Position numbers and translations under genes: made by a program. Below are positions 16,660 through 25,364 of a stretch of 59,062 bases of DNA, in pieces. The stretch covers positions 1 to 59,062 of the forward strand of contig DAOTYH010000025.1 in the NCBI GenBank assembly GCA_034435015.1, given 5' to 3'. The DNA is from DAOTYH01 sp034435015 (GTDB lineage Bacteria; Chloroflexota; Anaerolineae; Aggregatilineales; UBA3940). Position 1 is the first letter of the stretch; each line of letters opens with the position of its first letter. Under the pieces are notes generated by a model. That model saw only the letters and a list, made by a program, of their open reading frames with translations, was not told the DNA's origin and searched no databases.

Positions 16660-18258
16660 CTATAGCTTTGGGCTGGCGGCCACGATCTCCTGTGTAACCT
16701 CCGACTCATATTGCTTGAAGTTCTCAGCAAACAGGCTGGCCAGTTCACGAGCCTTAAGATCGTAGGCTTCCGGATCACTCCATGTCTGGCGGGGTTGGAG
16801 TATCTCATCCGGCACATTAGGGCAGTAGTCAGGTACATACAGCCCAAAAATCGGATCGGGGTGCATCTCGACCATACTAAGTGCCCCATCCAAGATGGCG
16901 TGGATCATGGCGCGGGTGTAGCGTAGTTCGATGCGATGCCCTGTTCCAAACGGGCCGCCTGTCCAGCCTGTGTTGACCAGCCATACCGCTACATTGTGTT
17001 TCTGAATCTTCTCGCCTAGCAGACGGGCATATTCTCTGGGAGGCAACGGCAGGAAGGGCGCACCAAAGCAGGCGCTGAAGGTGGCTTGCGGCTCTTGTCC
17101 TAACCCTTTTTCTGTGCCAGCCACTTTGGCTGTGTAACCGCTCAGGAAGTGATAGAGGGCCTGCTCGGTGGTCAACCTGCTGATCGGCGGCAACACACCG
17201 AAGGCATCAGCAGTCAGGAAGATGATGTTCTTCGGATGCCCGCCCATTCCACTGCGGGTTGCATTTGGAATGTAGTTGATAGGGTATGAGGCACGTGTAT
17301 TCTCAGTGAAGGTCGCATCGTCCAGATTTAGACGGCGGCTGTTCATGTCCATCGCGACATTCTCAAGGATAGTCCCGAAACGGCGGGTAGCCTGATAGAT
17401 CTCCGGCTCGCCAGTTGGTGAAAGCCGAATAGTCTTGGCGTAGCATCCGCCTTCGAAGTTGAATATCCCCTGCTCACTCCAGCCATGTTCATCATCCCCA
17501 ATCAGAGTGCGGGAAGTGTCAGCAGATAAGGTGGTTTTGCCCGTGCCAGAGAGTCCAAAGTAGAGAGCCACGTCGTCCGATTCGCCCATGTTGGCGGAAC
17601 AATGCATAGACAGAACGCCCTGCTTGGGCAGCAGATAGTTAAATACGCTAAAGACGGACTTCTTGATCTCGCCGGCATAGCTTGTGCCGCCGATCAGCAC
17701 CATCCGCTTGCTGAAATTGATCAGGATAAACACCGTAGATTTAGTGCCATCTACTTCCGGCATGGCATGGAAGTTAGGAGCATGAATAACGGTGAAGCCG
17801 GGTATGAAGCCTTCAAGCTCCTCCGGCTGAGGCCGGATGAACATATTACGGGTAAACAGGCTATGCCATGCCGTCTCAGTTATTACCCGTAGGGGCATTC
17901 GATAATGCGGATCAGCTCCAACAAAACAGTTCTGCACGAAGAGGTTCTTGCCCTGAAAGTAGGCCAGCACTTTGTGGTACAGATCGTCGAATTGCTCCGG
18001 GCTGAAGGGTTGGTTGATCTTGTTCCACCAGATGTCGTTTTCGGTGGTTTCGTCCTTCACAATGAATTTGTCGTTGGGTGAACGCCCGGTGTGATCACCT
18101 GTTCGTACTACCAGCGGCCCTAGGTGGGCAATAAATCCCTCCTGACGGCGGACAGCCTGTTCGTAAAGCTGAGGCGTATGAAGTTGCCAGTAAACCTGGT
18201 TCAGGTTTCTGAACCCCAGCGCCTCTAATTCCGGATGAGATTGTAAGATTTCCATCAT
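16660..18258 (-). CDS. pckA: Phosphoenolpyruvate carboxykinase (ATP)
   Basis: The 532-residue enzyme interconverts oxaloacetate plus ATP with phosphoenolpyruvate, CO2 and ADP. The kinase P-loop GLSGTGKT is at residues 235-242. The substrate/metal regions are GGTSYAGEIKKSVFSV (around 190) and RTGDHTGRSPNDKF (around 52-65), and NTGWTGGPFGTGHRI lies near the C-terminus. Length and motifs are those of the ATP type, not the GTP type. It stands alone, with a promoter candidate on its strand at 18303-18331. Together with mdh in this window it can link malate to phosphoenolpyruvate. Confidence 0.96.
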   Translation of the reverse strand: MMEILQSHPELEALGFRNLNQVYWQLHTPQLYEQAVRRQEGFIAHLGPLVVRTGDHTGRSPNDKFIVKDETTENDIWWNKINQPFSPEQFDDLYHKVLAYFQGKNLFVQNCFVGADPHYRMPLRVITETAWHSLFTRNMFIRPQPEELEGFIPGFTVIHAPNFHAMPEVDGTKSTVFILINFSKRMVLIGGTSYAGEIKKSVFSVFNYLLPKQGVLSMHCSANMGESDDVALYFGLSGTGKTTLSADTSRTLIGDDEHGWSEQGIFNFEGGCYAKTIRLSPTGEPEIYQATRRFGTILENVAMDMNSRRLNLDDATFTENTRASYPINYIPNATRSGMGGHPKNIIFLTADAFGVLPPISRLTTEQALYHFLSGYTAKVAGTEKGLGQEPQATFSACFGAPFLPLPPREYARLLGEKIQKHNVAVWLVNTGWTGGPFGTGHRIELRYTRAMIHAILDGALSMVEMHPDPIFGLYVPDYCPNVPDEILQPRQTWSDPEAYDLKARELASLFAENFKQYESEVTQEIVAASPKL

Positions 18259-18302
18259 CCCCCCATTGTTGCAATTAAAAATGGTGCATCATTGAGCCAG
18301 TT

Positions 18303-18331
18303 AGTGTAACGTCAGTCACACATTCGCTCAA
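18303..18331 (-). promoter_or_regulatory. Promoter candidate for pckA
   Basis: On the minus strand TTGAGC and TACACT stand 17 bp apart, ending 45 bases upstream of the pckA ATG. The 474-bp gap between pckA and yebC (18259-18732) holds this site, the direct repeats at 18539-18581, and the yebC promoter and leader. I see no gene in it. Confidence 0.45.
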
Positions 18332-18538
18332 CGATGCTTTGCTCATCGCCTTTGCCTGAATGGGGTGAATAATACCACGCTTTTGCAGGAAAGCACCTAT
18401 CGGCGGCGGAATAGGCTAAAAAACGAAGGACGCGGTTGCGATATGATGGGGCGTCATAAAGCACCGCGTTCTTCAATGGGGTGAGGATAGGGATGAGAAC
18501 TCTTTTCCAGAGTCTAGGAACAGTGTAACATAAGTCAT

Positions 18539-18581
18539 AATGAGTTTGCGTGAAGCTTCATGAAATTTGCATGAAACTTAA
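18539..18581 (+). promoter_or_regulatory. Four tandem direct repeats spaced one helical turn, probable regulator site
   Basis: Four related units follow each other: AATGAGTTTG, CGTGAAGCTT, CATGAAATTTG and CATGAAACTTA, with the TGA cores 10, 10 and 11 bases apart. Direct repeats at about 11-bp period are the usual pattern for PhoB/OmpR-type response regulators, which bind head to tail on one face of DNA. The array ends 37 bp upstream of the -35 box of the yebC promoter, a typical activator position, and 280 bp from the pckA start. The regulator is unknown. Confidence 0.5.
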
Positions 18582-18618
18582 CAGGGCAGGCTTGGCTTCA
18601 CCGGAGTCGGTGATGTTC

Positions 18619-18648
18619 TTGTATGGCTGATCTGACGCATGGTATAAT
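18619..18648 (+). promoter_or_regulatory. Promoter candidate for yebC
   Basis: TTGTAT and a perfect TATAAT stand 18 bp apart, and TGG directly before the -10 box gives an extended -10. Transcription would start near 18655. Confidence 0.65.
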
Positions 18649-18667
18649 CGCCTTTAGAGAAGGAGGG

Positions 18668-18720
18668 CGGGGCGCGTGACAAAGGCGTGTGTCGTGTGTA
18701 CCACACAAGTGGGTGCCCCG
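18668..18720 (+). other. Structured leader of yebC
   Basis: CGGGGCGC (18668-18675) can pair with GTGCCCCG (18713-18720), eight pairs with one G-U. Inside, GTGTG-TAC-CACAC (18694-18706) makes a second hairpin. The structure fills nearly all of the short leader and ends 12 bases before the yebC ATG, so it could affect translation. I do not recognise it as a known element. Confidence 0.4.
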
Positions 18721-18732
18721 TAAGGATGGAAG

Positions 18733-19491
18733 ATGTCCGGTCATAGCAAATGGTCAACCATTAAACGGAAGAAAGGCGCCAATGACGCCAAGCGCGGCAA
18801 GATTTTCACCCGGCTGGGCCGCGAGATCACCATAGCCGCACGGCAGGGAGCTGATCCAGAGGCAAACTTTGCGTTGCGTCTGGCTGTTGAGCGGGCCAGG
18901 GCCGCTAACATGCCCAAAGAGAACATCGAACGTGCTATCAAGCGTGCTACTGGTGACGCAAAGGATAGTGCCCAGTTTGAGGAGATCGTCTATGAAGCGT
19001 ATGCCCCCAACGGGGTGGCTCTGTTGGTCGAAGTAGCTACTGACAATCGTAACCGTACATTGGCTGAGGTCAAGCACATGCTCAGCCGTATGGGGGGCAA
19101 TATGGCGGAGCCGGGATCGGTGAGCTGGCAGTTTGAGCAGAAGGGTTATATCACCGTTCCCGCAGACAAGCATAGCTACGATGAAGTGTTCATGGTGGCG
19201 GCTGAAGCCGGGGCCGAGGATGTGGTGGATGGTGAAGACCTGATCGAGGTCTATACGCCGCGCGAGAGTCTTCAGGCTGTGCAAGAAGCCCTGCGCGGTG
19301 CTGGCATTTCGATCGACGATGCCCGTCTGGATTGGGTTCCCAAGGCCAGTATTGATCTGGACCCAGAGAGCGCCTTGAAGGTCATGCACCTGATCGAACA
19401 GCTCGAAGACCTCGATGATACACAGACGGTCTATTCAAACCTGAACGTGACGGATGAGTTGATGCGTTCGTTTGAAGCACAGGCTGGTTGA
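18733..19491 (+). CDS. yebC: YebC/PmpR-family protein
   Basis: The 252-residue protein begins MSGHSKWSTIKRKKGAND, the fixed start of the family, and keeps the length and the acidic central region (EAGAEDVVDGEDLIEVYT). YebC proteins were long annotated as transcription regulators; one branch helps ribosomes through proline-rich stretches. Which branch this one belongs to cannot be decided here. ruvC follows 100 bp downstream on the same strand, a common bacterial arrangement. Confidence 0.95.
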   Translation: MSGHSKWSTIKRKKGANDAKRGKIFTRLGREITIAARQGADPEANFALRLAVERARAANMPKENIERAIKRATGDAKDSAQFEEIVYEAYAPNGVALLVEVATDNRNRTLAEVKHMLSRMGGNMAEPGSVSWQFEQKGYITVPADKHSYDEVFMVAAEAGAEDVVDGEDLIEVYTPRESLQAVQEALRGAGISIDDARLDWVPKASIDLDPESALKVMHLIEQLEDLDDTQTVYSNLNVTDELMRSFEAQAG

Positions 19492-19590
19492 GCAACCCGC
19501 TGAAGCAGATTTGCCAGTAATGCGACAGGGCGGACGTAGTTTGTTTGACTCGTCCGCCTCTTCGTTTCTGTTGCAGGGCTGGAGGCAAAG

Positions 19591-20085
19591 GTGCTGATTT
19601 TAGGGATTGATCCGGGGATCGCAATCACAGGGTACGGGTTGGTACAGGAGCGGCCTGATGGTGAAATCGAAGCAGTCGCCTATGGGGTGATTACTACCCC
19701 TGCGGACAGTCCTGTGCCGGCCCGGTTGCAACAAATCTATCGTGGTGTATATGCTCTGATCGAGCAATATCAGCCTGCAAGTGCCGGCATCGAGAAACTC
19801 CTATTTGGCCGCAACGTGACGACTGCTATGAATGTCGGGCAGGCGCGGGGGGTAGTCATTCTAGCTTTGGCGGACTGCGGGATACCGATAGCGGAATATA
19901 CACCAGCGTCAGTCAAACAGGCCGTGGCAGGGTATGGTGATGCTTCTAAGGTACAGGTACAGGAGATGGTGCGCCTGCTCCTCCGCCTTGACTCGATCCC
20001 CCGCCCGGATGATGCCGCTGATGCGCTGGCTGTGGCAATCGCTCATTTGCATTCCTCTCGTTACCAGCGCTTGTCAGGGGAGTGA
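19591..20085 (+). CDS. ruvC: Holliday junction resolvase RuvC
   Basis: The 164-residue protein starts at GTG (LILGIDPGIAITGYG). The four catalytic acidic residues of the RNase H-like fold are visible: D7, E68 (AGIEKLLFG), D141 and D144 (RPDDAADALAVAIAH). It cuts four-way DNA junctions made during recombination, together with RuvAB. ruvA lies 7.2 kb away and ruvB is not in the window, so the usual ruvCAB cluster is split. yebC precedes it. Confidence 0.95.
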   Translation: MLILGIDPGIAITGYGLVQERPDGEIEAVAYGVITTPADSPVPARLQQIYRGVYALIEQYQPASAGIEKLLFGRNVTTAMNVGQARGVVILALADCGIPIAEYTPASVKQAVAGYGDASKVQVQEMVRLLLRLDSIPRPDDAADALAVAIAHLHSSRYQRLSGE

Positions 20086-20095
20086 AACCATCCAT

Positions 20096-20124
20096 TTGCG
20101 GCCAGTCATCCTTGTCGCTACAAT
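20096..20124 (+). promoter_or_regulatory. Promoter candidate for the DUF1385-acetyltransferase-esterase genes
   Basis: TTGCGG and TACAAT stand 17 bp apart, between ruvC and the DUF1385 gene. The leader would be about 75 bases. Confidence 0.4.
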
Positions 20125-20203
20125 GCGGAAGTCTTCAAGTATTGAGCGAGGGGCGTAGTTGACTGTGCCTTTAGTGAATGTTGTTGGGGGAAAGTGAGCT
20201 GTC

Positions 20204-21121
20204 ATGGGGCAACGTTTTAACTATGGCGGGCAGGCAGTTCTTGAAGGTGTCATGATGCGCGGGAGCCGGGGCATGGCGGTTGCCGTTCGCGGACCTGATG
20301 GCCGGATCGTGCTTCATGAAGAGCCGATCACCTCTCCGCTCTATAATGGCATCTGGAGCCGCATCCCATTTGTGCGAGGGCTGGGAATGTTATGGGATTC
20401 GCTGGGGCTGGGCATGCGCGCCTTAAACTTTTCTGCCAGCGTGGCAGTCGGCGAGGAGGTCGAGTTCAAGGGGCCGGTAGCGGGAGCGACATTTATCATC
20501 TCATTTGCGATTGCGATTGGTCTGTTCTTTTTGCTTCCTGCCGCTGTGGCTGATGGGCTTCATCGGTTAATGGGCGTGATCTCGCCGCTCGCCGGCAATC
20601 TGATCGAGGGCTTCATTCGGCTGATGCTGGTGATCGGCTACATCTGGGCCATTGGACGCATCCCAGAGATTCAGCGTGTCTTTGCCTATCACGGTGCTGA
20701 GCATAAGACCATCAATGCCTATGAGGATGGCGCTCCGCTTACGCCTGAGTCAGTTGCCCGTTATCCGCTGGCTCACCCTCGCTGTGGGACAGGTTTCCTG
20801 TTGGTTGTGGTGGTGGTTTCAGTGATCTTGTTCTCTCTTCTGGGCCGCCCCCCTATTTTTATTCGTCTGCTCTCCCGCGTGGTCTTGATCCCAGTCATCG
20901 CTGGTGTCGCCTACGAATACATTCGCCTTTTAGCACGCTATATCCGAAATCCGCTGGCACGTTTACTGGTCATGCCGCAACTAGCACTTCAGCGGCTGAC
21001 TACCCGTGAGCCGTCCCCTGACATGCTGGAGGTCAGTATTGCCGCTCTAGAGCGTGTGCTTGCGGCAGAACATTTGCCCCTGCCGGTAGTTCCCGCGTCA
21101 GCGCCAGCGGAGACGAGATGA
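20204..21121 (+). CDS. DUF1385 (YqhQ-like) membrane protein
   Basis: The 305-residue protein has the family landmarks NYGGQAVLEGVMMRG at the start, FAYHGAEHKTINAYEDG in the middle and HPRCGTGFLL after it, with four to five hydrophobic segments (about 85-115, 140-160, 200-225, 230-250). The conserved His/Glu/Cys residues would suit metal binding, but the function of the family is not known. Its stop overlaps the start of the acetyltransferase gene by four bases, so the two are translationally coupled. Confidence 0.85.
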   Translation: MGQRFNYGGQAVLEGVMMRGSRGMAVAVRGPDGRIVLHEEPITSPLYNGIWSRIPFVRGLGMLWDSLGLGMRALNFSASVAVGEEVEFKGPVAGATFIISFAIAIGLFFLLPAAVADGLHRLMGVISPLAGNLIEGFIRLMLVIGYIWAIGRIPEIQRVFAYHGAEHKTINAYEDGAPLTPESVARYPLAHPRCGTGFLLVVVVVSVILFSLLGRPPIFIRLLSRVVLIPVIAGVAYEYIRLLARYIRNPLARLLVMPQLALQRLTTREPSPDMLEVSIAALERVLAAEHLPLPVVPASAPAETR

Positions 21122-21663
21122 ATCCTTTTGAGGGAGAACTAGTACGGCTGACCCAGCTTCAACGTGATGATCTGCCTCTCTTTCGGCAGTGGTTTCGTGA
21201 TTATGAATTCTTCAGACTGCTTGTCCCGGAGACGGCTGTCCCCATCACGGACGAGGCAGAGGACGAATGGTATGAGCGTGCTGTCAGGGGCAAAGAGAAT
21301 TTCTTCTTTGCTATTCGTCTGCTGGCAGATGGACGGTTGATTGGAAGCTGTGGACTGTTTGACATCAGCCCTAAGAACCGTTATGCAACCTTTGGTATAG
21401 CCATTGGCGACAAAGATTGCTGGGGGAAGGGATTCGGCACGGATGCGACGCAGGTGCTCCTGCGGTTCGCCTTTCAGGAGCTAAATCTCAATCGTGTTCA
21501 GTTAGAGGTGTTCGCTTTCAATCAACGCGCTGTTCGTGCCTATGAGAAGATCGGCTTCGTGCACGAAGGAGTTCGGAGGCAGGCTCTTTTCCGCGAGGGA
21601 CGTTACCATGATGTGCTGTTGATGGCCATCTTGTGCGAGGAGTGGTTTGCCCGACAGGGATAA
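21118..21663 (+). CDS. GNAT-family N-acetyltransferase (RimJ/RimL-like)
   Basis: The 181-residue protein has the GNAT core: a strand with IGSCGLFDISPKNRYATFGIAIG, then WGKGFGTDATQVLLRFAFQELNLNRVQLEVFAFNQRAVRAYEKIGFVHEG, where the Gly-rich turn binds acetyl-CoA and the NxRAxRxYEKxGF stretch is typical of RimJ/RimL-like enzymes. These acetylate protein N-termini or small amines; the substrate is unknown here. It starts inside the stop of the preceding gene, and an esterase follows within 9 bp. Confidence 0.88.
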   Translation: MNPFEGELVRLTQLQRDDLPLFRQWFRDYEFFRLLVPETAVPITDEAEDEWYERAVRGKENFFFAIRLLADGRLIGSCGLFDISPKNRYATFGIAIGDKDCWGKGFGTDATQVLLRFAFQELNLNRVQLEVFAFNQRAVRAYEKIGFVHEGVRRQALFREGRYHDVLLMAILCEEWFARQG

Positions 21664-21671
21664 ACAGCGGG

Positions 21672-22688
21672 ATGGATCGAAGACAGATCGTCTACCTTGA
21701 ACATGAGTCGCGTGTTCTGGCCGGAAACCCTCTGGGTGACCCTGCCGCTCGTTCTTTGCCCGTCTATCTTCCGCCCTCCTATCATACTGACACATCCCGC
21801 CGATTTCCGGTTATCTGGGTGCTGGCCCCCTTCACTAGCTGGGGCGAGCGATTCTTCAACCTTCAGCCGTGGGATGAAAACATTGTCCAGCGCATGGATC
21901 GTCTGGTGCGCGAGGGGAAAGCATTGCCTGCCATACTCGCCTTCCCTGACTGCTTCACACGTTATGGCGGGAGTCAGTATGTCAATTCGACAGCTACGGG
22001 CCGCTACGAGGATTATCTGCTTGAAGAGCTGATCCCTTTCCTTGACAGCCAGCTTCGTACCCTGCCCGGACGGGAACATCGGGGCGTGCTGGGTTACAGT
22101 AGCGGCGGCTTCGGTGCTCTCTGGCTGGCCCTGCAACACCCAGAGCATTTTGGCGCGGCGGCCAGCCACAGCGGTGATATGGCCTTCGAGTTCTGCTACT
22201 GGCCAGACATCCCTGGTGCAATCCGTGCTCTGGAGGGGGCAGGCGGAATACCAGCCTTCCTTGAGAGTATTGGTGAGGGGCGTGAGAAGAGCCGGGATTG
22301 GTGGAGTGCCCTGAATTTGATTGCGATGAGTGCCTGCTATTCGCCCAGTTCCGCTAACGAGTATGGATTCGATCTCCCTTTCGACTTGTACACGGGTGAG
22401 ATACGCAGTGAAGTCTGGGATCGCTGGCTGACTTTTGACCCTGTCAGATTGGCTGTTGGCCGTATCGAGGCTCTACAGAGTTTGCGTGCCCTCTACTTCG
22501 ACTGCGGTACGCGGGACGAGTATAATCTCTTCTTGGGTGCCCGCCGTCTGCATCGGCTGTTGGAACAGTATAGTGTGTCCCACGTGTACGAGGAGTACGA
22601 AGGCGGTCATTTCAATGTGACATGGCGTTATGAGGTATCGCTCCCGCTGTTGACAAGAGCATTGAGTCCTCAAGGAAACTGGAAGTAG
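21672..22688 (+). CDS. Putative esterase, alpha/beta-hydrolase fold (esterase D/PF00756-like)
   Basis: I chose the ATG at 21672 just after the acetyltransferase stop; the open frame upstream lies inside that gene. The 338-residue protein has the nucleophile elbow GYSSGGFGALWLALQHP (GxSxG) in the region typical of esterase D/antigen 85-like proteins, and a likely catalytic His near the C-terminus (EGGHFN). No signal peptide is seen, so it is probably cytoplasmic. It may hydrolyse acyl esters; no substrate can be named. Confidence 0.8.
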   Translation: MDRRQIVYLEHESRVLAGNPLGDPAARSLPVYLPPSYHTDTSRRFPVIWVLAPFTSWGERFFNLQPWDENIVQRMDRLVREGKALPAILAFPDCFTRYGGSQYVNSTATGRYEDYLLEELIPFLDSQLRTLPGREHRGVLGYSSGGFGALWLALQHPEHFGAAASHSGDMAFEFCYWPDIPGAIRALEGAGGIPAFLESIGEGREKSRDWWSALNLIAMSACYSPSSANEYGFDLPFDLYTGEIRSEVWDRWLTFDPVRLAVGRIEALQSLRALYFDCGTRDEYNLFLGARRLHRLLEQYSVSHVYEEYEGGHFNVTWRYEVSLPLLTRALSPQGNWK

Positions 22689-22693
22689 TTCGG

Positions 22694-24274
22694 ATGACTC
22701 ATCGGTTACGTTTCACTTTCCCGCTGGCACTTGTGGCGGTTGTGTGGCTTGTTTCCTGTGCTCCCAATCGCAGTTATATTGTGCTGGTTACGGCTACACC
22801 TTTCATTCAGCAGGGGGGCGGCGGGGAGAGCGGCGGTGTTGTCCTGCCTCCCCCTTCCAGTCTGCCTGTTGATCCAAGCCTTGTTCCAACTCCTACATTT
22901 ATTCCAACCCCTGATCCTACCCGCACAGCTATTGTTGACCCTGCACAGGATCAGGTACATATTGTCCAGCGTGGCGAGACATTGAGCGTGATCGCTGGTT
23001 ACTATGGCGTTGCGGTTGATGCCATCGTCAGAGCTAACAATCTGCCTGACGAGGATATGTTGTCAGTTGGTCAGGCATTGGTAATACCACTCGCTACTCA
23101 GACGGTCGGACTGCCTTTTAAGATCATCCCTGACAGCGAGATGGTTTATGGACCCAGCGTATATGGGTTTCGTGTGGCGGATTTCTTGCAGGGACGGAAC
23201 AGTTATCTGGCTGTCTACACTGAGTATCTGGATGGCCGCCTATGGAGTGGACCAGAGATTGTGGAACGGGTAGCGTTAGAGCAAAGCATCAATCCCCGGT
23301 TGTTGCTGGCACTGCTTGAGTATGAAACGGGCTGGATCAGCCAACCAATGATCTCTGAGACAGCGGCCCTCTACCCGATGAACTATGACGAGCGCCCTAC
23401 CCAGATTTACGGCCTCTATCGTCAGCTTGACTGGGCGGGCAAGATGCTTCAGACAGGATACTACGGCTGGCGTCAGCGCGGCCTGGCGGCGACTTTGTTG
23501 GCGGATGGCACCCGCGCGGCACTCGATCCTACCATTAACGCTGGGACCGCAGGTGTTCAAGTGCTCCTCTCGCAGACACGTACTGCTGACCAGTGGCTGA
23601 CAGCTATATCGCATACCGGATTTTTTGCCACTTATGTCACCCTGTTTGGCGATCCATTTCAGTATGCTGTTGAGCCGCTGATCCCCATTGACTTGACACA
23701 GCCTGCATTGGATTTCCCGTGGGCAGATAATGAGACGTGGTATTACACCGGCGGCCCGCATGGCGGCTGGGGATCGAGCAGTCCGTGGGCGGCTCTGGAC
23801 TTTGTGCCCGCTGGCGAGATCGAAGGGTGTGAAGTGCCCGACAACTGGGTGCGCGCTGTCGCAGATGGGGTAATTGCCCGCAGTGAATACGGTATCGTCA
23901 TCCTAGATTTGGATGGAGATGGCTTTGAAGGCACAGGGTGGACAATCTTCTACCTGCATCTTTCCAGCGTAGATCGTCAAGTGGTAGCCGGCCAGCGGGT
24001 CAGACAGGGCGACCCGATAGCGCATCCGTCCTGTGAAGGAGGAGTTAGCTGGGCAACCCATCTTCATATTGGACGGCGTTACAATGGCGAGTGGATTTCT
24101 GCGGATTGCAGTCAGTGCCTGCTGACTGTGTCTCAGCCCCCGCTTAATTTCAATGGCTGGCAGGCCTATTCCTTTGGCACGGAGTATGACGGCTCGCTGG
24201 TGAGAGGTGATGAATACCGCGAGGCATGCACCTGCCGTGATCCGATAAACACCTTTTCCCCTGACGATCAATAA
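22694..24274 (+). CDS. Lipoprotein with LysM and M23-type peptidase-like domains
   Basis: A signal peptide ends in the lipobox LVSC with C22 as the lipidation site. A Pro/Thr linker (TPTFIPTPDPTRT) leads to one LysM domain at about 88-132 (VHIVQRGETLSVIAGYYGV), which binds peptidoglycan. The middle (about 150-330) holds a helical region with EYETGWIS like lytic-transglycosylase or muramidase relatives. The C-terminal part (about 350-480) resembles LytM/M23 peptidases and keeps the HLHIG ending, though the first metal-ligand motif is less clear. It probably trims or organises cell wall outside the membrane. It follows the esterase by 5 bp. Confidence 0.75.
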   Translation: MTHRLRFTFPLALVAVVWLVSCAPNRSYIVLVTATPFIQQGGGGESGGVVLPPPSSLPVDPSLVPTPTFIPTPDPTRTAIVDPAQDQVHIVQRGETLSVIAGYYGVAVDAIVRANNLPDEDMLSVGQALVIPLATQTVGLPFKIIPDSEMVYGPSVYGFRVADFLQGRNSYLAVYTEYLDGRLWSGPEIVERVALEQSINPRLLLALLEYETGWISQPMISETAALYPMNYDERPTQIYGLYRQLDWAGKMLQTGYYGWRQRGLAATLLADGTRAALDPTINAGTAGVQVLLSQTRTADQWLTAISHTGFFATYVTLFGDPFQYAVEPLIPIDLTQPALDFPWADNETWYYTGGPHGGWGSSSPWAALDFVPAGEIEGCEVPDNWVRAVADGVIARSEYGIVILDLDGDGFEGTGWTIFYLHLSSVDRQVVAGQRVRQGDPIAHPSCEGGVSWATHLHIGRRYNGEWISADCSQCLLTVSQPPLNFNGWQAYSFGTEYDGSLVRGDEYREACTCRDPINTFSPDDQ

Positions 24275-24293
24275 GCGAAGAGCGCCCTTCCAG

Positions 24294-25274
24294 CTATAAG
24301 GGTATCCGATAGACAAAGGGCAACAGGTCGGTTGCCCTCTCTACGGGGCGGGCGACATCAAAGAGGAGGTAACAACCTGCTTCTTTGGGGGTGGCATGTG
24401 CCCAACTTGCGATGCGCAAGTGCTGCTCCATGACGATCTCGAAACCGCCTTGTACCGGAATGTGGCCGGTGACCAGTACCCGCTGGGGCATCTGAGGTGT
24501 CGAGAAGACTTCAAGGAAGCGAGTCAGTATTGCCCTGTAGGCTATGGGCGTAAGTTGCATTTCACAGCGGTTGAAGAAGAAATCCCACACCAGCGGCCAC
24601 TCGTTGAGATGAGTGATAATAAGCCCGCGCAGTAGATCGAGGTAACGGGGGTCGTCCGGGCCGGTGACAGCGAGGTAATGGCGGGCCAGCCGGTCATACT
24701 CCTGCGCGTCTATGTGCAGGTAAGTTTGTAACACCGAAGCTGTATCATGACGGGTGAGTAATGCGGCAACCTCGTCCAGCAGGGCCTGATGGGAAAAAGA
24801 GAGCAGGAATTGGGCTGACTCTGGTGTGGCGGCACTTTCGGTGGCTCCCGAATGCATGAGCATCGTTCCGCCAGCCGTCCGGGCTACGAAAGGCAACCTT
24901 TTCAGAAACTCGATCACCTCAAAGCGATGGTTACCCAGTCGGTGCTCAAAACGAGGGGTCAGGCTTATATCTCCTTTAGCCAGCGTGATACCGTAAATAT
25001 GCGGCAGTTCATGGTTTCCCAACAGCATGATCACGGACTGGGGGCCAAGTTCTGCCTGCAACTGCATGATGTCCAGCACAATGGCCAGTGAATAGTCCGT
25101 CTCCTCTGGTCCGTAACCATGGATTACATCACCGAGGAAGAGCAGGATGTCGGCTTTGCCTTGCTGATACAGGTCAAGGAAGTGGTCGCGGTAACAGACG
25201 TAGGGTGACCACTCTCCGTGCAAGTCTGTAACGACGTAGGCGATGCCCTGTGTAAGATCAACAGCACGGTTCAT
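24294..25274 (-). CDS. Calcineurin-like metallophosphoesterase
   Basis: The 326-residue protein carries the metallophosphoesterase motifs DLH (D17-H19), LGDVIHG (around 48) and LLGNHELPH (around 84-92), then a late GHIPV block that supplies the last metal-binding His. Two metals would bind there and cleave a phosphoester, as in PP2A/Ser-Thr phosphatase-like or Ap4A hydrolase-like proteins. It is convergent with the LysM gene, only 19 bp away, and 90 bp downstream of mdh behind a terminator. Confidence 0.85.
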   Translation of the reverse strand: MNRAVDLTQGIAYVVTDLHGEWSPYVCYRDHFLDLYQQGKADILLFLGDVIHGYGPEETDYSLAIVLDIMQLQAELGPQSVIMLLGNHELPHIYGITLAKGDISLTPRFEHRLGNHRFEVIEFLKRLPFVARTAGGTMLMHSGATESAATPESAQFLLSFSHQALLDEVAALLTRHDTASVLQTYLHIDAQEYDRLARHYLAVTGPDDPRYLDLLRGLIITHLNEWPLVWDFFFNRCEMQLTPIAYRAILTRFLEVFSTPQMPQRVLVTGHIPVQGGFEIVMEQHLRIASWAHATPKEAGCYLLFDVARPVERATDLLPFVYRIPL

Positions 25275-25300
25275 AAGGTCTGTCTATCCTCTCAGGGGTG

Positions 25301-25332
25301 AAAAATCCCCGCCGCCTTACACGGGCGGCGGG
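25301..25332 (-). terminator. Rho-independent terminator of mdh
   Basis: On the minus strand CCCGCCGCC, a seven-base loop and GGCGGCGGG form a nine-pair stem, followed by GATTTTT. It lies 33 bases after the mdh stop. Confidence 0.85.
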
Positions 25333-25364
25333 TTGCTTACATGGGTTATGCCGAAAGTGCAGGG

